Source: Membranipora membranacea (lineage: Eukaryota > Bryozoa > Gymnolaemata > Cheilostomatida > Membraniporidae). Taken from it: a DNA stretch of 64,000 nucleotides. Both the position numbers and the translations under genes were made by a program. Shown here piece after piece: positions 49,324-61,037 of the stretch. The stretch covers positions 30,256,001 to 30,320,000 of the forward strand of contig OU612068.1 of assembly GCA_914767715.1 (NCBI GenBank). Reading direction: 5' to 3'. Position 1 is the stretch's first letter. Each line of letters begins with the position of its first letter. The notes below the pieces were generated by a model that searched no databases, was not told the DNA's origin, and saw only the letters and a list, made by a program, of their open reading frames with translations.

Positions 49324-49989
49324 GATTGCTAGTCTTAAAAGGGCTACAGCAGGCAAAATTTCCTTGTATACATGTACTGCTGTGAGTTAACCTTATAAAT
49401 ATATAGTTTACTTGCATGTTGCTGTATTTTGCAATATATACCTATGATCTTGAACATATACTACATAGCTTTATGGGAGGCTGATGTACCCAGCCCGCTT
49501 TCTGATCACATTTATCTGGTTGGTTTTTTTAGGTCTTCTGCCTGCAAAGAGAAATTTTTTGCTTCATCCCAATCCAAACCCACTTTTTCTGGCTTAACTT
49601 CAGGTATGACAAGAAAAGTGTTTTAATGGCCCTATCAAGTTATATCAGTGAGGGATTTATCAAATTACATATCTAGTAGTTGGTTAGTAGCATAGTCAAT
49701 ATTTGCTACTAATAGGTCCAGAACAGGAGGACACTAGAGAGTAACTCAGTAATAAATAAATAAGTTCTTGATAAGAAGTCATAGCAGAGATGGTGTATTA
49801 TTTATTACCATTACATCTGTGAGTGAAGTACATATTGTCATTGAATGAACTCCCTCTATTCATCTATGGCTTTGTATTTATTTTATAATAAGGGGGCAGA
49901 TAGATAGGTGCCAGGAGTTAGCTTCAGTTCAGAGCCTCCATTTTATCATCTAGATTCATTAATAACATATCTTATATTTCAGGCTGTCA
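49324..49989. promoter_or_regulatory. Divergent (bidirectional) promoter region of p23 and BOLA1
   Basis: Only 666 bp separate the two start codons, which point away from each other, so promoter elements for both must lie here or in 5' exons here. No TATA element or motif is assigned. It contains the AATGAACTCCCT half-site at 49843. Confidence 0.5.
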
Positions 49990-52900
49990 ATGTTCTCACT
50001 AGTCCTCAGCAATACAAGGAGTGTTTTTTTACCAGCAGCTGCTTCATTTACAAGACGATACGGCAGCACCCTTAGAACTGGGAGAATGGGAGATGTAAGT
50101 AGCTACTGCCAAGTGCCACCGTAGATACATGAACACCTTACATCAAAGACGACATCACGCTAGACCGCCTAGGGGGGCGTAAGGAGCGTGCCTCAGTTTT
50201 TGGACATAACTACATAAGGTTTGGACATTGTTCCAGAATACCATCCCATGGGTAGGGCATTTGGGTTCAGAGTGGGTACATGTACCCATCCAGTAGGGCA
50301 TCAGTAGTATTGTCCTCTGATTGTCCTTAGATTTTCATATCCCGTATTGTCCGGGGCAGAAAACTGTTATGAAAACAGTTCCCTGTGGCAGCGATAGAGC
50401 GTGGCTCGTTCCGTGTTTGTGATCTTGTCGAGACTGTAGTATGGGGCTGGTTTATTATTTCATCGTAGGATGTGCAGAGTGCAGGGTGGGCCTCCTTTCT
50501 TGACAGTACCTTATGTAGGAGCTTTACTCTGGAGTTCTTCCGCCGAATAACTAGCTGTTCCAGCTGCAATTTCTCCTTTGCTTCCGTAACACCCCTCCTC
50601 CCCTTCAATCCACAGATCATTCTCACACCTTGGTTTTGCACAATCTCGAGTGCCTCGATCTCCCTCTTTGTGGAAGGATTCCAGGCACAGGAAGCATATT
50701 CCAGATGAGGAAGGCAGAGAGACTTGTATGCAATCAGTCTGGCTCTCTCCGGTGCCCAGTAGAGAGCTCGTCTGATCATCCCAATCTGCTTTCTGGCGCT
50801 GCAGATTTTGTCGGCTATGTGGTCAGTGAACTTTAGGTCTGGCTGCAGTATCACTCCCAAGTATTTGCAGTGATCTGTGTGCTCCAGCACTATATTGTCC
50901 ATAGTGTACTCTGGGACTGTTCTCTGGGGATGGAAGGCAATAATCTTACACTTCTTAGCATTAAAACTCATCCCCCAGGTTTTAGCCCAGGTGTTCAGTG
51001 ACTCCAAGTTGGCTTGAAATCTCTCCTCATCATTTGTGTTGTCTTCATTTTGGTACATCAGGGTATCATCAGCAAATAGGCCAGCAGAGCAATCAACAGC
51101 TCATAGCACCTGTGTCACAGCGTCTTTGAAGTGGCTGTGAAAGAATCAGGTTTTAGTTAAGAATGTTTCTCTGGGGTCATAAACAGCCTGTGTTCCGGTT
51201 TTAACTGATTTTCCTTATTATGAAAATAGACTCTTTTCAATTCAACTTTGAGTGGAAAACCAGTTGAAACTGTGCCAAACAGTGCTGTAAAAGAACCTAG
51301 TCTGTTATTCTTAATTAGACTGAGAACTCTCCATTGAAGTCAATAACCGGCCTTTCAGTATCACTTTAATCAAGGAGTACACCTTGCTCTAATATTGTTA
51401 GGCCTCTGTATGAGACAATACTATTATATTTGCATTCTGATTCTCTAATACCATAAACATGTATACTATTGCTAAATCATAATATTATAGATGTTTATCG
51501 TTAATACTAAAATAAATGAAACGTCATATCGAAGGTTCCACAAAATGATGGCTTTTTTGTGTGACTCAATCTCCGTTCTCTAGAAGTCGAGACTTTAGGT
51601 TATCTTAATGTTTGACTCTTGTTCTAGTTACCGGGACCTGTGCAGTCTGCAATGTCTGTGAAAATAAAGCAAGAATTAAAGGTAAGACAACAATAAAACA
51701 ACTAACACTTCAGTTTCAGTTTATTTGTACATTCGGTATCATGAGAATGATAAAATTGAATGTGTACATCAATTAATATATGGACTAGTAAAGGTTGCAT
51801 GTTGTTAAAATAAGACATTAATATTGAAAAAAAAACACTGACACCATCAAAAGGTTACAACAATCTTCACGAGCTTCCCTAACCATGATCCTATGTATTC
51901 TCATCACCCCCGCGTACATGTTCTCAACCATGAACAGAGTTTTCAACACTTTCAACTTTTTGACCCAAAACATCACTAGATGCTTAAGATTTATTGTGAT
52001 ATGAAGATCATGTCCTTCCGAGGTATTTGCACAATGTGCCAGAAAACACGATTAATATTATCACTCTCATCTTTTTACAGCCTGCGCACATGAACATTAT
52101 CGATGAGAGCTACATGCACAACGTCCCAAAAGGTTTGTCTGTGTGCTAAAATAATGGTAATGTTTGTAAGTATCTGTGCCAACTTTTTATTTCATGAGTC
52201 CGTTTGTAATATGTAGTTATGTGGTAAATTAACACAGTTTGACGCTTTCATATTTAGACTGCGATTATCTCACAGAGTTCTCTAATATCAGAGGCACTTT
52301 CCATCAACATTCAAATTGTTATTTTACAGGTACTGAGTCACATTTCAAGGTGGTGGTCGTCAGTGATCAGTTTGTAGGAAAACCTTTATTGCAGGTAAGT
52401 TGAAATGAGCACGCCATGTTAGCTGGATTGTTCAACCAGAACTTAGCCATTTCAGTGTAATCTACAAATCTGCAAATGTGTTACGAGATGCTGAAAATCT
52501 ATTTACCAGGTAAGGTGAGACTAAGGGGCTGTCATTTTGAGGGCTAGATTAGGCCCCCTGTTGGACTATGGAACATTACATATCACTCAACACATTGATG
52601 TTGTAAAAGGCCCGTTAAAACTCCGACTAATGTGCCGCCCTTATAAACCATTATCTTATTGTCATACAAGGTTTGTTCTTCAATCTTATTCACAACTCCC
52701 TCATTTTTAATTTTTATAGAGGCACAAGCTTGTTCAGTCAGTACTTCATGAGGAGCTGGAGACTGGTGCCATTCATGCTCTCAGTATAGTGGTAAGAGAT
52801 GTTTAACAGTAGTTTGTAGTTTATACTTAGACCCATGACCCTAAATGGGGGACTCATACTCTATACTAGACTAAATATTAAGATCTTACATGTCTTGTTT

Positions 52901-55900
52901 GTCTTGAGGTTCAGGCTTTGCGTCTTATTGAACACCCTGTGAGAAGTGATGACATGTGAAAGAATTTCTATATCCTAGCTATATCTGCTCTTATTAACAA
53001 ATTGGTAAGAGTTGTAAAACATGTAGTGTGAATGGGAAGAGTAAAATTAAAGATCAATCAAAGTTGGTTCTGATGTTTTCTAGGCAAGAACCCTTATCAG
53101 TAGCAACTAAGCTGCCGTTTTCAGTCAAGTTCAATACGATTAAATACCAATATTTTGTTTTATCGTAACGCTTTGTGTTTTTCAGTGCTAACCAAATTGG
53201 GATATCAAATTTAATGCTAGCTATAACTAGATAAACCCCATAACTTCTCACAAGGTGGCCACAGTAACTTTCAACCTAAAGCTGTAGAAAGACTCAAGAA
53301 ATCTCAATACTTTGCCCAACTAAGTGTATGAGCCCTCCATTTCTATCTACACCTATCCTCACCTATCTCCTCTCTGTCCTGTTCGGAAAGCGGGTGCCTA
53401 AGAGAGGCCTAGCTCAATTAGACTTATCCATCTAAACCTGTCCTGGGTATCCTCTTCACTGAGCCCTCCACTTCTATCTGTGATTAAAAATATGTTACCC
53501 GCTTTGCAAAGCACTCCATAAACTAAAATGATCTCCATTAAATGCTACGTCTAGAGGAAATATAAGACGTGAGAAAATTGTTCCTCATAACCCCAGCTGT
53601 TTCGTGTGACTGTTGTAATTTCAACCAAGGTTCTATATTGAAACCCTGCCAAAATTTTGCACCGCATGCAATCCAAAATGATTCTACCTTGTAGTTGTCA
53701 CCTCACAAAATTGGTGAGGTGACAACAAGAAAGGGAGGGTGGGATATATCGAGATTGCACTCAACTTTTTTTGTTAACAATCATAGGTACTGTTGAAAAG
53801 TTGTCCTCTCATATTTACACAATGGTTTACTCAAGGGAGGTAACTCTAATGAAGAATTCATTGAGAAAACTAAAAGTTTGCATCAGATTTACAGAAGAGA
53901 GAGATATGTCTTCATTAAATACACATTTCTGAGGTTTCTTAACATGTTCAAAAATGTATTTATAATATTTAAATGCCTATTAAGTCATAAGTAAAGCTAT
54001 ATACCTCATAGAAAGGTGGCGTATTTCCCGTATTTTGCCATAAAATCTTAGTAAATATTGCAGTTTTGGCATGAATTACTAACCACTAGGCCTAAGTTCC
54101 TACCTGAAACATGTATGTTGGGTTGGATAGGGTCATAATACACCCAGTTAACATGCTATTATCAGTGCAGATACACAGGTGTTCAAAAACACCTAGTTGA
54201 AACTTTTTTTATGCAAATCTCAATGTTTACCAGTGCTGCAATCGGCTCTTGTGGTTGATGTCAGGTGATATTATGTAAATATGGATTGATTGACATGTAT
54301 TTAGGCTGGGGCGATAACATCATAACTGAGAAAATGCTCATATGAGTGAGATAACCATTTACAAAATGTCATGTCAGGCTGAAAAATATGTTAATATTTT
54401 CAGTCCAGTGCCCATGATTGAGAGCCAATACTGCGCTCTGATTGGTCAGTTCTTATGAATGCAAGCTCCCCCTCTCCCACCCTCCCTGGCCTGCGCGTGG
54501 TCAGAAATTGTATGTTGGTAAGGTAATGTTGGAGTTGTCAGTGCACATATTATAAATTTTTAAAAAGCGATATATCACGTTAATCAGCACTGACAACTCC
54601 AACATTACCTTACCTGAAGTGCTCAATTTCTATAACCAGATATAGTTTGGGTTCCAAACACCCTGCTATCATAACAAACCTTTAAAGACTCTTTATACAA
54701 CATGATAATATGATATGTGGTCATAATACAATTTCTGACCACGCGCAGGCTTTCTATCTAGACTTGTCACTCAATTATTCCCTTGCTACATGAATTGTGT
54801 TCAACGCGGCAACGCCTAACCAAGGAGTTAGAGGTGTCTCTAACTCCTTTGCCAAACAGAGCTCACTTCCATTTGATTTTATTCTTCTGACCCAAATAAT
54901 TTGATATAACACAAATTTTCTACAATGGTGGGGCAATTTTCTATATTAATATGGGGGATGGGATAGTACCAGTGATCCTAGTATTTAATTGGAGAGGTCG
55001 AAGTTGAAAGGCCAAAAATAAAAAATCTATTAGCTTTGCAGAAAATATTACGATATAAATGGTGTTTGTAGTGAAATTGGCAAGAACCATTTAACATAAT
55101 TTATATATGTTTATGTTCGTAAATGTTTGTATATGTTTATGGTGGAACTGGTACACAGTAGTTCTCAGGCTGACAATTTCTTCAGCATGATTCCATTGGG
55201 AGTTGTTGGAACTGTCTATCAGAGGATGTTTGTCTTTCAAAGACATAAAACTCCTCTTTTGACAATATACGGATAAGAGATCAAACACATCATTGTTCAA
55301 AGCTATAGTCAAAGTTAAAATCAAAGTTATATCATCAAATAACTTGTAATGTGACTTGTATTGATTCATGAAATGAAAAGGAAGAATGTGATGGTAATTC
55401 GGAATGTTAACAAAAGCTTCAAAATATAATTCTTGCAGACAGCCGCAGTGATCATTATATGTGCATTACATAATCCTATGAAATGTCTTTTGCTTTCCGA
55501 GGGATTAAATTCCTTTTTGGCAAGAGACGGGAATGAGATCAAACTCCTCATTGTTCAAAAGAAACCTTTACCATCATGTGCTGACAAAGCAGCGCAAACG
55601 TTACATCTCCTCTGCCTGTACTCTGAAATAGCCTGAATGCTTGAAATGTTTTACCTTCCAGTTATATGATCAAAAACTTTTGATGCAACTTGTATTGAAC
55701 ATGAAATGAAACAAAAGAATCTGATGGTAATGCGGAATGTTAACAAAAGTGAAAAACAGAATTCTTGTTGGTTTCATGCAGACAGCCGCAGTGATCATTG
55801 TGAGTGCATTACATGATCCTATGTTTTATGTTTTACTTCCTGAGAAATTAAATTCCTTTTTTGACGAGAGACAGGAAGGAGATCAAAAATTTTATCGCTC

Positions 55901-56580
55901 AAGTGATTCCTTCCATATAAAACACAGAATGCTTTTGTTTAATTGGCTCTCATTTTTGTATGTTTTCAGTAGTTGTAGGGTTCCACTTCTATCACTACAT
56001 CAGTGATTCCCTAATAATAAACACCTCCCAGTCATGTATGTACATGTACAACAATGGTAGTTGTGTGAAATACTCCAATAAAATTTTGGTGTAAAAATTG
56101 GTCATGTTGCATTTCCGACAGACTTCTGCTGGAACGGCGCTGGTCTTATTTTCACTTGCTTTATTTTTACCCATCCTGAACAATATTGTATTGCAAACAA
56201 GAGCTTTTCCTCGGGTTAACAGGATGCTACTGCATTATTGGTTGCCAGTGACGGAAGTCTGTTGCCCCGAGTGGTCCTTGAGGCGAGCCAAGATTTTGGA
56301 CACATATGATGTAAATAATACTGTAAAAGAATCGCTTGTTTCTGAATTCCCTGTGCTCTACCAAGGAGTTAACTCCTTGGCTCTACAGAGTAACACAGAA
56401 ACATATAGAAAGCGACTCTCAAAACTTGTCTAACTTGTGTATAACTTGTGTGTAACCTGTGTATAACTTGTGTATAACTTGTGTATTATCATTTGTTTGA
56501 AGGCAAAAACACCAGAACAGTGGGAGAAGTCACAAGCTGTCCCAGAATCTCCAAAGTGTATGGGCGGCAGTAAAAATTGA
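49990..56580 (+). CDS. BOLA1: BolA-like protein 1, mitochondrial
   Basis: BolA/monothiol-glutaredoxin partner in mitochondrial iron-sulfur protein maturation. Six exons: 49990-50094, 51628-51681, 52081-52132, 52330-52394, 52720-52791, 56503-56580; 426 nt, 141 residues, phase closed. The N terminus MFSLVLSNTRSVFLPAAASF, then TRRYGSTLRTGR, is a plausible mitochondrial presequence. BolA core: SAMSVKIKQELKPAHMNIID, GTESHFKVVVVSDQFVGKPL, LQRHKLVQSVLHEELETG, AIHALSIVAKTPEQW. The HF pair, the F-G-L-RH-V helix and the conserved His are all present. The ending ESPKCMGG is the BOLA1-type C terminus (SPPCLGG in human), distinguishing it from BOLA2/3. Introns 1 and 5 are expanded by repeats. The last exon is isolated 3.7 kb downstream behind an 11-nt tandem repeat. 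Confidence 0.9.
50327..51110 (-). mobile_element. 5'-truncated non-LTR retrotransposon fragment (RT) in BOLA1 intron 1
   Basis: The minus-strand frame begins near the catalytic motif, AGLFADDTLMYQNED, and is open for about 250 codons to the stop at 50327: WGMSFNAKKCKIIAF, CKYLGVILQPDLKFTDHI, YKSLCLPHLEYASCAWNP, EIVQNQGVRMICGLKG, TVSTRSQTRNEPRS. This is the standard C-terminal half of a LINE RT of CR1/Jockey/Rex type. The sequence upstream of FADD has a stop and no RT palm, indicating a 5'-truncated dead-on-arrival insertion. The intact remaining frame suggests it is fairly young. It is antisense to BOLA1. An untranslated tail probably extends left toward 50150. Confidence 0.85.
53694..53726. 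repeat. Perfect 13-bp-arm hairpin in BOLA1 intron 5
   Basis: GTTGTCACCTCAC, loop AAAATTG, GTGAGGTGACAAC. It is followed at once by AAGGGAGGGTGGGA, the motif of the hairpin at 26488. Confidence 0.85.
54489..54750. repeat. Nested foldback element in BOLA1 intron 5
   Basis: Outer arms of 25 bp (GCCTGCGCGTGGTCAGAAAT at 54489 and its exact inverse ending at 54750) enclose inner arms of 26 bp (TAAGGTAATGTTGGAGTTGT at 54519-54544 and its exact inverse at 54587-54612). Both arm pairs appear perfect while the spacers are unrelated. Non-coding. Confidence 0.9.
54821..54851. repeat. CAAGGAGTTA-family hairpin
   Basis: CAAGGAGTTAGAG, loop GTGT, CTCTAACTCCTTTG: inverted arms with one extra T. Same core as the palindromes at 56361 and 58401. 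Confidence 0.8.
55326..55995. repeat. 335-bp tandem duplication in BOLA1 intron 5
   Basis: Two diverged units begin GTTATATCATCAAATAACTT (55326) and GTTATATGATCAAAAACTTT (55661). Shared landmarks are ACTTGTATTGA, GATGGTAAT(T/G)CGGAATG, GCAGACAGCCGCAGTGATCA and GAGATCAAA. Both remain open in the same frame through QTAAVII then ALHxPM and LNSF. A partial third copy precedes them (about 55165-55325, with GAGATCAAACACATCATTGT). The function is unknown; it may be a duplicated non-coding unit or unused exons. Confidence 0.75.
56361..56380. repeat. Perfect 20-bp palindrome
   Basis: CCAAGGAGTTAACTCCTTGG, fully self-complementary without a loop, in BOLA1 intron 5 about 120 bp before the last exon. 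Confidence 0.9.
56431..56485. repeat. 11-nt tandem repeat beside the BOLA1 last acceptor
   Basis: Five units of TAACTTGTGTA with two substitutions. The array ends 17 nt before the AG of the exon-6 acceptor, so it occupies the branch-point zone. Confidence 0.9.
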
Positions 56581-57456
56581 AGGTGCCTGACCGAGGTATA
56601 TAGGTTATAGTTACTCTAACTCCTTTACCTGACTCTGTAGCTTCAAAAAGCTTTGCTAATGAGAGATAATATGATCTATTATGTTTCTCATACTACATCA
56701 ACAGTACAATGTTATGACTAAAATCTAGTTTAATATTCAAATAATAAGTTAGGGGTAGTAGATGGTTTCTTGGATAACTGAAGGATAGGCAATTCATAAA
56801 GATAGACGTCTGATTGAGCAAAATATATTTTTCTGTGATCCTCATAAGATCCATGTTTATAATAAAATTATGATCAGCCAGGGCTGAGGGTATCTCTCAA
56901 CATCTGTGCACTGAAAATGCCTACAAATGGCCAATATTGAGTAATACCTCACTGTAATCAACACTGTAATCATGTATAATGTTAAGAGTTCTATCTAATT
57001 ACTGCTAATTGATTGATCAGGCAAATCTTTCTACAACTTTTAACATTTCATTTGAATACTAATATCTACACCTCAATAAGTGCCTGTCTAGAGATAATCA
57101 TCTTAGAATGGAAATATCAGTACCAATCATTGAGTCAAATAACTTACATAATTGACATTACTCTCGCTTCCTAAGGCTGGCCCACTGCTCAATTCTTACA
57201 TATGTTCAAATGGAAGAAATTAATCACTGAGTAGGCCCTTCTGAGCAAGAATGATTATGTAAACCCTACAATGTGTGTGCCATGTAACCTGTGGTCTCCT
57301 GTTGTGGATATCACAAGGTAAAACTTGTGCTTTAATTCTGGGGATGAATCAAGATAAAGAAACATGACAGTTATTGTATTTGATTGGCCATTGGTGAAGC
57401 ATTTTTGTCTCAGCATATTTTAGTGATACCACACTGAGTCCTTCTGGGAGTGATAT
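56581..57456. other. Convergent 3' spacer between BOLA1 and the occludin/ELL-like gene
   Basis: Holds both 3' untranslated ends. An AATAAA on the plus strand near 56860 could serve BOLA1. No other gene seen. Confidence 0.5.
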
Positions 57457-60427
57457 TCATACGTCAGCGTTAATCACATCCATTATCATCTGTTTGAGCT
57501 CCTTGTATCTGCCCCATATATGCATGGCGTGCTCCTTGGCACTGTCATAGTCACCGGCTAATTTACACAATAAGTTCTTGATTTGTTGGTTTCGGCTCTT
57601 ATATTGAAATATCTCTCGTTCTAATCTTGTGCACTCATCGTAGAGTTCTTTAGTGGACTCATCTAAAACAAAGAAAATAGAAATCAGCAAGAGAAAAATA
57701 TAATCATGATAAGTTACACGGATATAACTTGCTGCAAAAAAGCTGCACAGAATAACTTAGTAGTGTCTACATATGACTAAATCGTATTGAGTAATCTTTT
57801 AAAGTGCAAGCACACAAAGAAAAACAACCTTTGCTTATAAAATAGATTGTTCTAAATCTTAGCTGAAATGTGAAATAATGTGGAAATAATTTAAAAAAAT
57901 AAACGTAATCTTTTTTTAAAAAAAGAAGCAGACAGCTTTAGCTGTGTTTTGCAAATTTCTCAGCGGATTTGGAAATAAACATTCTGTTCTGACTTGAACT
58001 CAACTTGCTATGGAAATTGTGTTAAGCGTATATATCTGGTTTGCAGTGCATCGGCTTGAAATACCATAGAGTCAATTTTGGCCTCTTTACTGCTCTCCCA
58101 TCAACTGTACAATACCTCTAAAAATCTGGTAAATATCTTCATTAGGCATATTATTTTCCTCTTGTGAGAAGGCCATGACCTCAATTAACTCTCTGCCTGT
58201 GGAGGTCCCTTTGAATCCTTTATCTTCCCTCCAGACTAAGTCAACAAACTATCTGCTGAGAACTGTAGTTGCACTATTCTCCCTCCTGGGTGGATGTCTA
58301 TCATATAAATTTGTACTTGGTGTGATGATCTGCTGTAACTGCTGATCAGACTCCATATCAACAAATATTACCGAAGACCAAGTTTAATCCTACTCTTGTG
58401 CAAGGAGTTAAAGACTCCTTGTCTTGTGTAAGAGGACTACTCTAGTTACATTGCATACCACCCGTAATAATAAAAATGACAATATTTAATAACATGATGT
58501 CACCTCTGTCATGGTTGTTATTCATTTTTGTATTCATCCGATAAGCAAGGATTATAACAAACAAACCTTTGTTAGCTCTGAGACGAGCGTTTAGATTACC
58601 ACTGTAGGAGTTACTGTTCTCTTCAGGAATTCCTGGTAATCCAGGATTGAGCCCTCTATTCAGAGAGCCAGTCTGAATGGCCAGAGCAAAGCTTGCATTA
58701 GACTGCTTTCTGCTGACGGCAAGAGAGTTCCTCTTTTCCACAGCCCTCCACTTACGAATAGCGTTTTTGATGAGTCTCTTGAACTCATGATATCTGTGAT
58801 ATAAGAATAAGCTCTTGGTGTTGTTATAATCTTCTCTCACTGAGTCGACAATATCGAAAAGTCTGTCATATTCATCAGTCACGAAATCGTAGTTCTGATA
58901 TAGTCTGGCAATTGAAGCCTTCAGCTCCCTCTCCATGCTGCCTGTGTTTATCTGATCATCTGAATTTGCTGCCTCCTCATCCTGAATATGAAATACAATA
59001 CAAATAAGGGCTCAGAAAATGAATAAGAAATCAAAACATAAAAAAGTAGACTAGCGCCTGGATTACATTTGATGTCCGAGATTGGAGTTGCTCGCTCTGG
59101 AGCTGCCTAACCATGAAAGCCCATGGGGTTGTCGGGTGAAGATGAGGTTCCGCTGAGGATCCTGCATCATAATAACTATAATGCAGGTTAAGGTTTGATG
59201 GATTTGGTGAAATCAACTGGACAAAGTGCACACTACAAAATGCAGATACGGTTTTGGAGTTGTTGGTCTGTCGCTCTATGCCAATATTTACTTTTTCCCG
59301 CTATTTCCGGTTTTAGAGCAGAGTAGATAAAACCTGATGTTTTATGACCCATCACAGATAAATAAACCATAAATAAACAAGCCGCGCTATTTGATTATGT
59401 CCGGTACAATATTTTTTATAAATAGCTCCTCAATTTCCCTACCCGCAGTCCTCACACTATATAAAAGAATTATCAATAATGCTATGTCATGGCAAGAGAT
59501 CAATTTCCGACAACTAACCGACGATGTCACAATTTTTTAAATAGTTGCAAAAACGATTGGAGTTTGCAAGCTACAAATGCAAAAATAAAAGTGGTTCCAT
59601 AAATACGAATATTGCACCATTCGACCAAAGTAATAAAAGTCCCATGTTTGGTGCAACTTGATGGAGCAAAACCTTAATATTCCTATACTCACAGCTAACA
59701 CATGGGTGTTGGCGGTGTCATAATTGACATCTGCGTCATAAATATGTTCAGCGGGTATAAGACATGTTTACATATTCTATTAAATTACAACGCTGGCTTA
59801 AGAATTAAGGGTATTTACGAGACATATTTACTGATATTTGTAACACATCTACCGTTTTATTACTTAGTTTTTTTGTTATCACTGCAGTTGGTCTGTCAGT
59901 CATCAACAGTGTGCATTAAATTAATTGTTTACTTAGAGCCCACTAACATACTTCATTTTGCCAGCTAATTTTGCCTAAAAATATATGTTATGAAGCGCCA
60001 TCATATTTTTGGCTCTCTCCTTGTGAAAACGAAATGTAAAACAACAGCTACTACTTCCCCTGAGATCAGATTCTAGCTGGGCATGCTGTCATACAAGCTC
60101 AACACCTTCAGAATATTACAAACGGGTGTGAGATAAATAAGATTTAATCAGCACACTGAAGAGATATGTGTGTCAGAGGAATGGAGTACGGCTGTTGTTA
60201 GTAGTGATTACCTCGTGATAAACCTGGAAAGTGACAGAATGTTGTTGTTTATCCTGTTTATTCTGCTGCTGCCGAAAATGTGAGGATGTCTTACTCGCTG
60301 ACGTACCCCTGCTGGCTGATGTACCCCTATTCCCTGATGTGCCCTTATTCGCTGCCGAGCTCGAATCATAATAACCAGGCAGCGAGGTTCGACTTGTGTT
60401 GCCTGCAGGAGCCATATAGAAATCCAT
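57457..60427 (-). CDS. Protein with two occludin/ELL-like coiled-coil repeats
   Basis: Three exons: 60212-60427, 58567-58981, 57457-57662; 837 nt, 278 residues, phase closed. Residues 1-72 are a low-complexity Ser/Gly/Thr head with GTSASR-type octapeptide repeats and a glutamine/lysine patch. Residues about 89-148 (ELKASIARLYQNYDFVTDEY, then FDIVDSVREDYNN, HRYHEFKRLIKNAI) and 211-275 (TKELYDECTRLEREIFQYKS, then KLAGDYDSAKEHAM, WGRYKELKQMIMDVI) share one layout. That layout is a Y-x-L heptad start, a mid Y/DY, and a final Y-x-(E)-(F/L)-K-x-(L/M)-I helix. This resembles the occludin/ELL C-terminal domain, a three-helix coiled coil, which usually occurs once. No membrane segments, so it is not occludin or tricellulin. 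The function is unknown; family assignment is moderate. Confidence 0.65.
58401..58421. repeat. CAAGGAGT palindrome
   Basis: CAAGGAGT, TTAAAG-type spacer, ACTCCTTG, in an intron of the occludin/ELL-like gene. Third member of the family seen at 54821 and 56361. Confidence 0.75.
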
Positions 60428-61013
60428 AGAGGCGGGATGTTATGGATTAATAACTAAAATGTCCTTAGTTACTGATTAAGTCCCTGATTAATTAATATCA
60501 GTCCTCCTTGTGTTAGCTGTATTATCTGTGTCTGTATGAGAGGATCAGTAGCACCGATTATGTAACAGATGAGGGAAAGTCAGCCAGCCAAACATCACAG
60601 TTTTATAACTACTGATGAGCATGCCCTTTTATTTGATTATGCTCGGGCTTGGCATAAGCTGATTATAGCAGCAACAGCTGAGTGAATCGAGCTACAGGTT
60701 TTATGTAGTATATTACTTGTATTTGGTATGTTAAAGTCTACATCGTAGGCTTAATAGCTGCCAGCATTACAGCAGAGTGTATATACAACAAAAATAGCTT
60801 GAGGTATTTGTAAAAGGAGCTCAGTTACTTTTTTATGATGTGGGGAAAATACTTCATGCTCTGAGTGCAAAATATTGACTCAATTTGCATTTTTTTTTTA
60901 AAAGAGATTCTTTTTATCTTTGTTTTCTGGACTATAGTCCCTGGACTTGTAAATTCACCAGAATAAATATGTGATTTATATATGTAAACAATGAGTAATT
61001 TTGTCTTTAATAT
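60428..61013. other. Upstream of the occludin/ELL-like gene, nothing recognised
   Basis: AT-rich spacer between this gene's start and the 3' end of the next minus-strand gene. Confidence 0.5.
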
Positions 61014-61019
61014 TTTATT
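61014..61019 (-). terminator. Candidate poly(A) signal of the orphan secreted-protein gene
   Basis: AATAAA on the minus strand, 18 nt after the stop codon at 61038, supporting 61038-61211 as a terminal exon. Confidence 0.55.
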
Positions 61020-61037
61020 TTACTATAATTACATAGC

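Noticed and set aside
37973-58421. Repeated palindromes as a CRISPR-like array
   Set aside because: They are dispersed, not regularly spaced, with no constant repeat-spacer pattern, and the genome is animal.
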